A stretch of DNA of 45,487 bases from an uncultured Saprospiraceae bacterium (GCA_937929835.1 CALFUU010000005.1:1-45487), one strand, 5' to 3'. Positions 36,144 through 44,742 are shown, numbered from the stretch's first letter. Made by a program: numbers and translations. The notes: generated by a model not told the origin, from the sequence alone.

Positions 36144-36467
36144 ATGTTTAATACAACAGAGATAAAGGATGTTAAGGTCAAGCTAGGCCAGTTGGTCAGG
36201 CGACTCCGCAAGCAGCAGAAGCTTACCCAAGTGCAGATGTCTCACAATCTAGGGGTATCTAGAGCGACACTCAATAACCTAGAAGCTGGAAAGAATTTCA
36301 CTATCGATACACTCTTCAAGGTCCTCAAGGAGTTGCAGCTTCTAGAGACACTAGATGATGAGCTGGATAGAGTCTCGGCATCATTGTTGGGCAGGCCTGC
36401 AGATCGCAAGTCTTACGATAATCCACAAGCTGCAGATAAGTGGTCAGAACCCAAGCCGCTCTACTAG
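36144..36467 (+). CDS. hipB: HipB-like antitoxin, XRE helix-turn-helix
   Basis: 107 residues. HTH (~12-65) with LGQLVRRLRKQQKLTQVQMS and NLGVSRATLNNLEAGKNFT, followed by a helical and disordered tail (PADRKSYDNPQAADKW). It binds and neutralises the HipA kinase and represses the operon; the palindromes just upstream fit. Its stop TAG is directly followed by the hipA ATG. Confidence 0.9.
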   Translation: MFNTTEIKDVKVKLGQLVRRLRKQQKLTQVQMSHNLGVSRATLNNLEAGKNFTIDTLFKVLKELQLLETLDDELDRVSASLLGRPADRKSYDNPQAADKWSEPKPLY

Positions 36468-37733
36468 ATGAAAAGTAGGCAGGTCATAGGGGTGTATTTG
36501 TTTGATATAGAACTCGGTCGTATTGGCTATGATGTCGATAGGGCAGTGGCGTCATTTCAGTATAGCCCTAGTTTTCTCGAATCTAATCAGCTCAAGGAAG
36601 TATTTCCATATACCGGCCACATCAGACGGGTACCACAAGTGCAGGTGTTTCGTCAGTTTTCATCTGGTCCATTTAGAGGGTTGCCGCCGCAGTTTGCAGA
36701 TTCACTTCCAGATCTTTTTGGTTCGATGATATTTAAGACTTGGCTGGATGCAAGAGGGGAGCGAGACATTTCTGTGATAGAGCAGCTCGCCTATGTAGCG
36801 GATAGAGGTATGGGTGCCCTTTCTTATGCGCCTGCCCAGGATTTGCCATCCACAGCTGCTATAGATCTCGATGAGATAATTGAGATTCTAAGAGCCGTAA
36901 TGGACAACAAGAAGTCTACGACTCAGAAGAAACTAAGCACCGCTGCCCTCATCAACATCTTTAAGATAGGTAGCTCGGCTGGAGGGGCTCGCCCCAAGGT
37001 CCTTATCTCTGAGCATAAGCGTACTGGGGCGGTACTTCCTGGAGATTTGGAATGTTCCGAAGATTATAATCACTACTTGGTAAAGTTGGCAATGGATACG
37101 GAGGCTTTTCCGCGGGAGATTATCGAGTATGCGTATCACTTGGTAGCTACAGAGACACTGGGCATAGATATGATGGGTTCCAAGCTGATAGATGACAAGC
37201 ATTTTGCGACGCTCAGGTATGATCGCCAAGGGGGAGAGAAACAGCACGTATTGACAGCATCGGGTTTGACTGGTTGGGACTTTCAGGACCCCGCTACCTC
37301 TTCTTATGAGCATCTATTTCGGTTGTGTTCGTTCCTTAAGATACCTCAAGCGGAAGTGGAGGCACTCTATCGACGGATGGTCTTCAATGTCGTCTTTAGA
37401 AATACGGATGACCATATGAAAAACCACGCTTTTGTCTACACTAGAGAGGAAGATCGCTGGCATCTGGCCCCCGCCTATGACCTGACCTATGCACTCAATC
37501 CCTTAATGGATTTTCGTCGAGCCAATCGGGCCTTGTCCATCAACGGTAAGCGTTCAGATATTAGCCGAGCAGATTTGAATACGATCGCCGAAGCTTTTAC
37601 TGTAAAAAATGCAACAGGTATCATTCAAGAAGTCAATCAGGCCATCTCTGTACTTGCTCTTCATTTGTCTGAGCTAAAGGTGCCTCACAAAATTAGGGAA
37701 AATGTACTCAAAAAAGTGAGTCCAATAGCTTAA
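36468..37733 (+). CDS. hipA: HipA-like toxin kinase
   Basis: 421 residues. N-terminal couple-HipA domain (~5-110), Gly-rich nucleotide loop (SSAGGARPKVLI, 169-180), catalytic segment NTDDHMKNH with Asp315, and PAYDLTYA with Asp338 as the metal ligand. Relatives phosphorylate glutamyl-tRNA synthetase or other targets and cause growth arrest. All key residues appear intact, so it is probably active. Its TAA stop shares the palindrome TTAA with the convergent purN stop. Confidence 0.92.
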   Translation: MKSRQVIGVYLFDIELGRIGYDVDRAVASFQYSPSFLESNQLKEVFPYTGHIRRVPQVQVFRQFSSGPFRGLPPQFADSLPDLFGSMIFKTWLDARGERDISVIEQLAYVADRGMGALSYAPAQDLPSTAAIDLDEIIEILRAVMDNKKSTTQKKLSTAALINIFKIGSSAGGARPKVLISEHKRTGAVLPGDLECSEDYNHYLVKLAMDTEAFPREIIEYAYHLVATETLGIDMMGSKLIDDKHFATLRYDRQGGEKQHVLTASGLTGWDFQDPATSSYEHLFRLCSFLKIPQAEVEALYRRMVFNVVFRNTDDHMKNHAFVYTREEDRWHLAPAYDLTYALNPLMDFRRANRALSINGKRSDISRADLNTIAEAFTVKNATGIIQEVNQAISVLALHLSELKVPHKIRENVLKKVSPIA

Positions 37734-38317
37734 GTAAGCCTGTCTAACAGATACTGTTCTATCACTTGCGGATAATGACTGTGCTCAAGAGCCAATACTT
37801 TTTGCGCAATAATATCTGGGGTATCCATCGGATCTAGCGCTACTTCTGTTTGGAATAGAATCTGTCCCTCGTCATACTGTGTATTAACAAGATGGATGGT
37901 CGGGCCTGAGGCTTTTTCGTTATTGTCAAAGACAGCTTGGTGCACGTGATGACCATACATACCTTTGCCTCCATATTTCGGTAAGAGTGCAGGATGGATG
38001 TTGAGGATGGCCTCGGGATAAGCTTCTACAAGATGCGCAGGGATGAGCAATAGAAAACCGGCTAAGATCAATAAGTCTGGTTTATATGCTGCTAAGGCGG
38101 GTAACAGATACTCCTTGCGGCCTAATGCTTTCTTATTGATAACTAGAGTGGGAATATTATGCTTGTCAGCACGCTGTAGTACGCCAGCCTCCTTTTTGTT
38201 GGTCACAATGAGAACGACTTCTGCTAAGTCATTTTCTGAAAAATAATTGATAATGGCCTCTGCATTAGAGCCTCCTCCCGAAGCAAATATGATGAGACGC
38301 TTTGTTGTAGAGGTCAT
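37730..38317 (-). CDS. purN: Phosphoribosylglycinamide formyltransferase
   Basis: 195 residues. ASGGGSNAEAI (phosphate-binding), NIHPALLPKYGG with the catalytic Asn and His, and the GAR-binding Asp in NTQYDEGQI. It transfers formyl from 10-formyl-THF to GAR in purine synthesis. The start ATG overlaps the DUF4835 stop as ATGA. It is last in the bamD-rpoZ-coaBC-DUF4835 operon, where recN is more usual in relatives. Confidence 0.93.
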   Translation of the reverse strand: MTSTTKRLIIFASGGGSNAEAIINYFSENDLAEVVLIVTNKKEAGVLQRADKHNIPTLVINKKALGRKEYLLPALAAYKPDLLILAGFLLLIPAHLVEAYPEAILNIHPALLPKYGGKGMYGHHVHQAVFDNNEKASGPTIHLVNTQYDEGQILFQTEVALDPMDTPDIIAQKVLALEHSHYPQVIEQYLLDRLT

Positions 38318-39222
38318 CGCATCTTAGCATAATCTGAGGTACGAGCTGGATCCATTTTGACCATCATATCGTAGACTTTGGTTTGCTGCCCTTTGTCACC
38401 ACCCTTAAATATTTCGATGATCTCTTCTCGCTTGCTATCGCAAAACATCTGTATTATACCACTGTTGAGCATGGCTGTATTCACTTGATTGGTTGCAGTA
38501 ATGGCACTGACCATAATGGCCCGAGATTTTCCAGGATCAGCGTGCATGTTGTCTAAGCTCTTAAGGTGATACTCATAGATCGCTTGTCTGTAAGGTCTCG
38601 CTCTCGGATCCAGAAGGTTTTCTATGACATTGAATCTTGAGGTAGGGGATCTCACATTCTGATCCCAACCAGTCCCAGCTGAAATAGAGGCAGGTAGGTT
38701 ATTGATGATATTCTGTGCTATCTGAAAATAAGGGTCACCACCATAAGACTCAAAAGTATCGTGATCATAACCGAGCATCATATAGGCATAGAAAGTACAA
38801 AGCGAAGACAGAGGATCGATATAACTACCTCTACTGTTTTGTATAGGCTGATTCTCTACATAGGAAATGGTAATACCTTTGTCTACGTAGTTGATTATTT
38901 GTGATTTGTAATTAGAATTGAAGACTGGACGTATCGCCTGTACAAAGAAGTCGGCTGTAAATGTCGTTGCGTTAAGCTCTTCTGTTATTGTGATATTGAC
39001 ATTGCCTTCTATCTTTTCGTGGTCCTCAAATTCGTTATCCGTCCACTTGGTGTTGTTGAAAAAATTAAAAGCCTCCTTTTCTAGTGTTTGAAACACCTTA
39101 GCATCTACCAACTGGAGTCGTGGGGCAGCAACGGTTACATTGAGTTTAAACTCCTGCGCCTTCACATTTAAGGTCAAGAAAATAAGAAGAAGTGCTATCA
39201 GCGCTGTTTGATTTGATTTCAT
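38314..39222 (-). CDS. DUF4835 family secreted protein
   Basis: 302 residues with a signal peptide (MKSNQTALIALLLIFLTLNV). Family blocks include FNFFNNTKWTDNEFEDHEKI, then NIIENLLD-like NVIENLLDPRARPYRQAIYE. DUF4835 sits conservedly after coaBC in Bacteroidota; some pipelines name it a T9SS component (PorD), which I cannot confirm. Probably periplasmic. Gap to coaBC is 9 bp; the stop overlaps the purN start. Confidence 0.85.
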   Translation of the reverse strand: MKSNQTALIALLLIFLTLNVKAQEFKLNVTVAAPRLQLVDAKVFQTLEKEAFNFFNNTKWTDNEFEDHEKIEGNVNITITEELNATTFTADFFVQAIRPVFNSNYKSQIINYVDKGITISYVENQPIQNSRGSYIDPLSSLCTFYAYMMLGYDHDTFESYGGDPYFQIAQNIINNLPASISAGTGWDQNVRSPTSRFNVIENLLDPRARPYRQAIYEYHLKSLDNMHADPGKSRAIMVSAITATNQVNTAMLNSGIIQMFCDSKREEIIEIFKGGDKGQQTKVYDMMVKMDPARTSDYAKMR

Positions 39223-39231
39223 ATTCAGATT

Positions 39232-40431
39232 CTACGTAGACTTAACGTATTTATGGACAAAAGTATTGACTATATCTGTGGCAACTGCCGTTTTTGATTT
39301 CAATTCGTATGGAGTCCTGCCGCCCTCCTTGTCAAAAATCGTAATCTTATTGGTATCTCCTTTAAATCCTGCCCCTTTGTCCCGCAACGAGTTGAGCACA
39401 ATTAGGTCAAAGTTCTTCTTATGGAGTTTCTCTACGGCATACTTTTCTGCATCCTTGGTCTCTAGAGCAAAGCCGATATGTACTTGCTTATCTGTCTTTT
39501 CTTTACCAAGAGTCGCAGCAATATCTCGCGTCTTGGTTAACTCTATAGTCAATGTATCGCCAGTCTTTTTAATCTTTTCTGTCGCCAACTGTGCGGGTCT
39601 GTAATCTGCCACAGCAGCTGCAAAGATGCTGATGTCAGACGTTGCGTGGACAGCCTTGCAAGCTGCATACATCGACTCCCCATCTGTTACTCTTGTAACG
39701 TTTATCTGCCCGTGGTCAACTTGCAGGCGACTAGGCCCGAGTACCAGCTCGACCTGTGCACCTCTGCGGGCACATTCTTCGGCTAGGGCGACACCCATCT
39801 TGCCAGAGCTGTGGTTGCCGATATATCTGACGGGGTCTATGGCCTCATAAGTGGGACCTGCAGTGATCAATACTTGTTGGCCTTGCAAGTCTTGTGGAGC
39901 AGCCAAGTCACTTTCTAATCTAGCGACTATAGTCTCAGGCTCAGCCATACGACCTTTGCCGATAAGTCCACTTGCCAGTTCTCCTGTCTCCGCATCTATA
40001 AGTGAGTTGCCATAAGAGACTAGTTTCTCGATGTTGTTGACTGTGGCTGGATGTAGCCACATATCTCTATCCATCGCTGGTGCAAAGTAGACAGGGCACT
40101 TGGCCGATAGGTAGACAGCGGTGAGTACAGTGTCGCAGAGTCCATTGGCCATTTTGGCTAGTGTGTTGGCTGTAGCGGGAGCTACTACCATCGCATCTGC
40201 CCAGAGACCTAGCTCTACGTGATTGTTCCACGCATCACCATCGATAATCTGTGTATGGACTGTATGCTTAGAGAGGGTAGAGAGGGTGAGTGGGGAGATA
40301 AAGGCTACAGCAGAAGGGGTCATAATGACCTTTACTTCTGCGCCTTTTTTGACAAGAAGCCTGACGAGTGTAGCCGCCTTGTAGGCCGCTATACTGCCAC
40401 TTATTGCCAATATGATTTTTGTTCCTTTCAA
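39232..40431 (-). CDS. coaBC: Bifunctional phosphopantothenoylcysteine decarboxylase / PPC synthetase (TTG start)
   Basis: 399 residues from the TTG at 40431. No ATG exists: an in-frame stop sits just before a second TTG at 40452, and the family normally begins MKGKKI-like, here (M)KGTKIILAISGSIAAYKAA. An AGGA lies upstream in GCTAGGAAAAGCTAGC. CoaC half: the flavin domain with WNNHVELGLWADAMVVAPAT and PAMDRDMW. CoaB half: VLITAGPTYEAIDPVRYIGN, HSSGKMG. It makes phosphopantetheine precursors for CoA in the cytosol. Confidence 0.93.
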   Translation of the reverse strand: MKGTKIILAISGSIAAYKAATLVRLLVKKGAEVKVIMTPSAVAFISPLTLSTLSKHTVHTQIIDGDAWNNHVELGLWADAMVVAPATANTLAKMANGLCDTVLTAVYLSAKCPVYFAPAMDRDMWLHPATVNNIEKLVSYGNSLIDAETGELASGLIGKGRMAEPETIVARLESDLAAPQDLQGQQVLITAGPTYEAIDPVRYIGNHSSGKMGVALAEECARRGAQVELVLGPSRLQVDHGQINVTRVTDGESMYAACKAVHATSDISIFAAAVADYRPAQLATEKIKKTGDTLTIELTKTRDIAATLGKEKTDKQVHIGFALETKDAEKYAVEKLHKKNFDLIVLNSLRDKGAGFKGDTNKITIFDKEGGRTPYELKSKTAVATDIVNTFVHKYVKST

Positions 40432-40472
40432 TCTGCTAGCTTTTCCTAGCAATTACTATGCAAAAAGCTTGC

Positions 40473-40814
40473 TTACTTTTCGCTTTCGTCTAGATCTCTA
40501 TACTTCACCTCCAATTTGCCTTCTAGATACTCATTCATCGCTATCACAGAGGCATTAGGGAGCTTCTCATAGAACTTAGATATTTCTATTTGCTCCTTGT
40601 TTTCTTGGATCTCTTCTATTGTTTCAGAATTGACAGCAAACTCATCTAGCTTTCCGTGGAGTTCTTGCTTGATGTCTACAGATAATTGTCTAGCTCTAGA
40701 AGAGATGATAGACAAGGTCTCGTAGATGTTGTTTGTTTCTTTTATCAATGAATGAAGATCTCTTGCCTTAGCATTCGGATCAATATTCTGAACTTGATTT
40801 TTGATATCACTCAT
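40473..40814 (-). CDS. rpoZ: RNA polymerase omega subunit, Bacteroidota type
   Basis: 113 residues, fitting the RpoZ-like Bacteroidota family (NIYETLSIISSRARQLSVDI, NASVIAMNEYLEGKLEVKYR). The omega subunit stabilises the beta' subunit of RNA polymerase. Start codon overlaps the bamD stop in a TAATG junction, so expression is coupled. Confidence 0.9.
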   Translation of the reverse strand: MSDIKNQVQNIDPNAKARDLHSLIKETNNIYETLSIISSRARQLSVDIKQELHGKLDEFAVNSETIEEIQENKEQIEISKFYEKLPNASVIAMNEYLEGKLEVKYRDLDESEK

Positions 40815-41617
40815 TAGCTAAATCTTTTTAATTCATTATTACAATAGTCGATGATCGACTTGACTTCTCTTCTTTTATTGGATCTACCGTGTTTCTTCAG
40901 AAACGTGTTGCAGAGCTCTATAGTTTTCTCTAACCTCAACTGCATTTTCTCATAGATACTGTTCTTGGACAACTCCTCACTAGACTTGACGATGAGGTAA
41001 CGCAATTCCTCGGCTCTGGCCGTTTCTGGAAAGTCTTTTAAAGTATTCTCAAGGCTAGACATCGCCGATTGATAGTTCTTAAGGTCGTAGTAGAGCTTGC
41101 CCTGCTCATAGGATTTCCTTTCTAGCTTGGCTCTCAGCTCATCCATCAGCTCATTGCACTCATCGACACGTGGGCTGCCAGGGTAGGTGTTGATAAAGGT
41201 TTGTAGGCCTTCTATCGCTTCTACAGATGGCGTCTGGTCAAGCTGATAATTAGGCGACATTTTATAGTTAGAGTAAGCCGACATAAAAGCCATCTCCTCT
41301 TTCTTATCAGAGTTATAAAAGGTCTTGGTAAAGGTGTCAAAGTAATACGCAGCTAGTAGGTACTCTTTCTGATTGTAATACGTGTACGTATAGTTGTAGA
41401 ACATTTGCTCTGCTTCCTCCTTGCCTCTGTAGTAAGGAACTATCTGCTCATATAAAGATTGTGCTTTGTAGTACTCCTCATCAGCAAAAAATTGATCTGC
41501 GGCTGCCAAGATCTTAACGGGATCATTGCTGGTTCTGACTTGTTCGTATACAGATTTGCACGAGGTCGTGCCCATTAGAAGAAGTGCAGTAAAATATACG
41601 AGAGACCTTATTTTCAT
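40814..41617 (-). CDS. bamD: BamD outer-membrane assembly lipoprotein
   Basis: 267 residues with a lipoprotein signal ending GTTSC (Cys20). TPR-like helical pairs follow (ILAAADQFFADEEYYKAQSL, YEQGKLYYDLKNYQSAMSSL), fitting BamD/outer-membrane assembly lipoproteins of Bacteroidota. It works with BamA to insert barrel proteins. First gene of the operon; its promoter is immediately upstream. Confidence 0.92.
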   Translation of the reverse strand: MKIRSLVYFTALLLMGTTSCKSVYEQVRTSNDPVKILAAADQFFADEEYYKAQSLYEQIVPYYRGKEEAEQMFYNYTYTYYNQKEYLLAAYYFDTFTKTFYNSDKKEEMAFMSAYSNYKMSPNYQLDQTPSVEAIEGLQTFINTYPGSPRVDECNELMDELRAKLERKSYEQGKLYYDLKNYQSAMSSLENTLKDFPETARAEELRYLIVKSSEELSKNSIYEKMQLRLEKTIELCNTFLKKHGRSNKRREVKSIIDYCNNELKRFS

Positions 41618-41625
41618 AGAGCGTG

Positions 41626-41664
41626 CAAAGGTAAGTTATTTTGTTGCAATACACAACGTCATCA
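41626..41664 (-). promoter_or_regulatory. bamD operon promoter, almost leaderless
   Basis: On the minus strand the -7 box TACCTTTG (41633-41626) matches TAnnTTTG exactly, and a -33-type TTG lies 20 bases upstream. The -7 box ends only 8 bases before the bamD ATG (41617), so the transcript leader would be a few bases at most. Confidence 0.6.
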
Positions 41665-41825
41665 AATTAACGAACCCTCTGATTATCATGGCTTTATATG
41701 TGCAGGAATTAAGATTATTTTAATGGATAAGTGCGCTTCCTGACTCTTCCGAGGACATCTCCAAGTGCTGTGCAGTTGCTTGGGCTTCTCTGAGAGACTT
41801 ATATATAGACGACAGTGGTCTGATG

Positions 41826-43331
41826 TTAAGTCTTTTTATTACTGATAGTCAGTAGGTTATCCGCAATTATCCTGTCGTTGGTCAAGCGGGGTACTTTATT
41901 TTGCCCTCCTAGCTTGCCGAGTGAGCGCATATGGTCCCTGAAACTGTCTTCTCGGAGTGTAGTTAGTATGAGAGGTTTGAGGATCTGGCCGTCGATGAGG
42001 TCTTTGTAGTAGATGTTCTGGGCACATATTTCTGCATCTAGGGCTCTAGCTACTTGGCCTATATCAGCAGGCGGAGATGTCCATTCTATCAACCACTCGT
42101 GGTGGGGTAGGCCGCCGTCACGCGGGGTAATCTGCGGCGCTACGGTAAATTCTCTGACGGCAAAGCCCATCTTTTTACTGACGTGACTCATCGCTTCCTC
42201 GACTTCCTTGGCGATGACATGCTCTCCAAAGGCAGAGATATAATGCTTGACCCGACCACTGACTTTGATCTTGTAGGGATCTAATGATACAAAGCGGATA
42301 GTGTCCCCGATGTCATAGGCCCACAATCCCGCATTGGAGGATATCAATAAAGCGTAGTCCTGATCTAATGCCACTTCAGCAAGAGATAGCCGTTGCGGTT
42401 CCGCTTGCCCTAACTCCTGCAGTGGCACAAATTCAAAATACATCCCTGCATTGGTATTGAGCAACAGGTTGTCTGCGCTATAGTCGTCTTGATAAGCGAT
42501 AAAGCCTTCCGATGCAGGATAGGTTTCTAGAGTCGTCACATCCCCTCCGTGAAAGGCATCCATACTGGCCTTATAGGGAGCATAGTTGACACCACCGTGG
42601 ATGAAGACGGCGAGATTGGGAAAGATTTCCTTGATGGTGGACTTGCCGGTCTTGGCCAGAAGTCGCTCGTAGTACATCTGCACCCAAGGCGGGATGCCGC
42701 TGATGAGGCGTAGATCTTGATTGTAGGTTTCCTCGACGATGCTGTCGAGTTTGTCTTCCCATTCTTCTATGCAGTTTGTGGCATATGAGGGCAGCTGATT
42801 GCCTTGTGCCCAAGAGGGTATTTCGTGGTTAACGATGCCGGATAGCCGACCCGTCTGTATGCCGCCTTTGGTCTCGAGGACGGGCGACCCACTGACAAAG
42901 ATCATTTTCCCATCAAAAATCTTGGCCTTCCGCTGTGCTGTAAAGTTGAGAATTGTATTTCGTGCAGCCGCGATGTGGTAGCCGATAGAGTCTGAGGAGA
43001 TGGGAATGTACTTGACACCACTAGTTGTCCCAGAGGTCTTGGCGAAGTACTTAGGGCGACCAGGCCAGAGTACATTAGAGGCACCTGCGATGATCTCATC
43101 GACATACGAGCGCAAGGCTTCGTAGTCTCTGATGGGTACAGATTTTTTATAATCGTCGGCTGTTTTTATTTGGGAGAAGTTGTGGTCTTTCCCGAAGCGG
43201 GTAGTGCTTGCAGAGGAGATGAGTTTCTGAAGCCATTTCTCCTGATCGCCGACGGCAGAGCGGGCTTGCTTGCGGGTCTGGCTTTTGATGCGCGGTGCGA
43301 TGAGATTGATGAGCGTGGACTTGAGGGCCAT
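41826..43331 (-). CDS. GH3-family acyl-amide synthetase-like protein
   Basis: 501 residues with GH3 features: YFAKTSGTTSGVKYIPIS (ATP-binding), FVSGSPVLETKGG, TYPASEGFIAYQ, LWAYDIGDTIRFVS and GRVKHYISAFGEHVIAKEVEEA. GH3 enzymes adenylate acids and couple them to amino acids; Bacteroidota carry homologues of unknown substrate. It is a single gene; the right neighbour is the accessory island. Confidence 0.88.
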   Translation of the reverse strand: MALKSTLINLIAPRIKSQTRKQARSAVGDQEKWLQKLISSASTTRFGKDHNFSQIKTADDYKKSVPIRDYEALRSYVDEIIAGASNVLWPGRPKYFAKTSGTTSGVKYIPISSDSIGYHIAAARNTILNFTAQRKAKIFDGKMIFVSGSPVLETKGGIQTGRLSGIVNHEIPSWAQGNQLPSYATNCIEEWEDKLDSIVEETYNQDLRLISGIPPWVQMYYERLLAKTGKSTIKEIFPNLAVFIHGGVNYAPYKASMDAFHGGDVTTLETYPASEGFIAYQDDYSADNLLLNTNAGMYFEFVPLQELGQAEPQRLSLAEVALDQDYALLISSNAGLWAYDIGDTIRFVSLDPYKIKVSGRVKHYISAFGEHVIAKEVEEAMSHVSKKMGFAVREFTVAPQITPRDGGLPHHEWLIEWTSPPADIGQVARALDAEICAQNIYYKDLIDGQILKPLILTTLREDSFRDHMRSLGKLGGQNKVPRLTNDRIIADNLLTISNKKT

Positions 43332-43414
43332 AAAGGGACGGTTCGGTAATCAGAGGGTAAAGATAGTAAGGAATATTTGTACGTTTCAGTGGGGTGCGGG
43401 ATGTGAGGGGTTTT

Positions 43415-43698
43415 GATCAGAATGGATGTTAAGGTTGTTTAAGTATTATGCAAAGTTCAATAAGAACAATGAGAGATATCAATTTTGGAAAAGAGATAAC
43501 AGGCCAATAGAGTTGGTGTCATCTAAGTGGATTAATCAAAAATTGAGCTATATTCATAACAATCCCGTGAGATCTGGACTAGTCGAAGTTCCTGAAGATT
43601 ATACATATAGTAGTGCAAAGTGGTATAGGGAAGAAATTGGTAAGGTGGAGATTAGTAAATTGAGATTTGATAATAATATTGGGTATGTTGATATGTAG
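43415..43698 (+). pseudogene. 5'-truncated RAYT transposase copy
   Basis: It matches the intact RAYT at 44870-45448 from base 45165 on, at a constant offset of 1750 bp, with about nine differences over 323 bases. It begins abruptly at GATCAGAATGG after unrelated sequence and lacks the N-terminal half with the HVH (HUH) motif. So it cannot be an active transposase. Its 3' hairpin end is kept (43723-43747). Confidence 0.85.
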
Positions 43699-43722
43699 GA
43701 TTTGTGAGGCAAGCGTAGATTA

Positions 43723-43747
43723 ATCGAGGTTGCAAACCTCGACTATC
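43723..43747. repeat. RAYT right-end hairpin (REP-like)
   Basis: Stem CGAGGTT/AACCTCG with loop GCA (43725-43741), inside a 25-bp sequence that is the reverse complement, with two mismatches, of the left end at 44792-44816. A second small hairpin (ACTATC/GATAGT, 43742-43756) follows and overlaps its outer edge. Confidence 0.85.
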
Positions 43748-44086
43748 GGGGATAGTTTTAATGGTGGAAGGCATCATATTTCAGCTGTTGTGTCAGATCC
43801 AAATATTCAAATAACTAACATTGCGGATAAAGGGAATGGTTTTTATAAAGCGAGTTTGCGAAAAATCGACCCTACTCTCACTATGAATGATAAAGATTTC
43901 TTTCCAGATGATTGGGATGAGTTTAAAATTCTCGATTCTATAAAAGAGGCATTTGATAGTAAACCAAATCAAAACGGAATAATAAATGGTACTTTTGATG
44001 GAATTATTGATGTAAATGGACAAAGTATAACACTAAGAATAGTAATAAAGGATGGAGGAATACATACAGCGTTTCCCAAGTTATAA
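43730..44086 (+). CDS. EndoU-like toxin domain fragment
   Basis: The frame is open from the hairpin after a TAA at 43721-43723. It encodes about 110 residues matching bacterial EndoU nuclease tips: GDSFNGGRHH (catalytic-type His), KGNGFYKASLRKIDP, FFPDDWDEFKILDSIKEAF, and the GGIHTAFPKL end. EndoU domains are usually the C-terminal toxin of CDI, Rhs or T9SS-type polymorphic toxins and cleave RNA. Here the delivery part is missing, and the only start is a TTG inside the transposon hairpin. It overlaps the next gene by 35 bp, as toxin and immunity genes often do. Confidence 0.55.
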   Translation: MQTSTIGDSFNGGRHHISAVVSDPNIQITNIADKGNGFYKASLRKIDPTLTMNDKDFFPDDWDEFKILDSIKEAFDSKPNQNGIINGTFDGIIDVNGQSITLRIVIKDGGIHTAFPKL

Positions 44087-44636
44087 TGTAGATTTTTATA
44101 TACAGGTGTCAGAAAATGGTAGTCAAGTTCCGATCATTAAGATGCCAGAATTCAAGATACTGGAATATTGGATAAATAATAATGATAATCGGCTTGATAA
44201 GTCATGGTATGAAAGTATAAAGTCCAAAGTAGTTGATTCTGACCATAAAATTGAAGAGTTAGTTTTGAATGGTTCTGAATTGGAAATTTTGAATAATTAC
44301 AAAGTTGAAAATCTTCTAACTGAAAAGTTGAGTCAACAATCATTTAAAGAAGGAACAAACAGGGTAAGTTGTGATAGTTTTTTACTGCGCTTGGCTATGT
44401 ATTATAGTGAAGAATCTTTGTTTCCAATACTTCATAAGTTAAAATCTTTTTTTGATTATGAAGAAAGGGATGTTATTCAGGAAATTCAATCTGTGACAAT
44501 AAGAAACGAAAAAACACTTATTGAGGGTTATGTGTTTTATGAATATCCAGAAATAATAAATACGAGTGATTTGTTTCTAGTTTTGGATAATTGGTTTGAG
44601 TTTATTGACAAGTGGAATAAAGGCCTAATTATATAA
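44052..44636 (+). CDS. Probable immunity protein for the EndoU-like toxin
   Basis: 194 residues, soluble, acidic, no signal; no family recognised. It begins inside the end of the toxin frame (MEEYIQRFPSYNVDFYIQVS) and has a helical C-terminal part (SFLLRLAMYYSEESLFPILH, then a Trp/Phe-rich end). The gene is A+T-rich compared with the chromosome around it. Position directly after a toxin tip is the basis for the immunity call. Confidence 0.55.
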   Translation: MEEYIQRFPSYNVDFYIQVSENGSQVPIIKMPEFKILEYWINNNDNRLDKSWYESIKSKVVDSDHKIEELVLNGSELEILNNYKVENLLTEKLSQQSFKEGTNRVSCDSFLLRLAMYYSEESLFPILHKLKSFFDYEERDVIQEIQSVTIRNEKTLIEGYVFYEYPEIINTSDLFLVLDNWFEFIDKWNKGLII

Positions 44637-44699
44637 ACTGAACACCAATTGTGATATTCGGCAGATTGGATATCGCACTTGATTGTAAAAGTGTTTCTT

Positions 44700-44742
44700 G
44701 GGTATGTTGATGTGTAGGCTTGAGCGACAAGCGGGTATTAAT
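44700..44742. repeat. Short third relic of the RAYT 3' end
   Basis: It matches the last ~20 codon bases and downstream flank of the two RAYT copies (GGGTATGTTGAT, one change, TGTAGG, then CAAGCG and ATTAAT), about four-fifths identical over 43 bases. The hairpin beyond it is lost. Confidence 0.65.

Noticed and set aside
43426-43698. 90-residue ORF as a functional small gene
   Set aside because: It is the C-terminal part of the RAYT transposase, lacking the catalytic N-terminal half.
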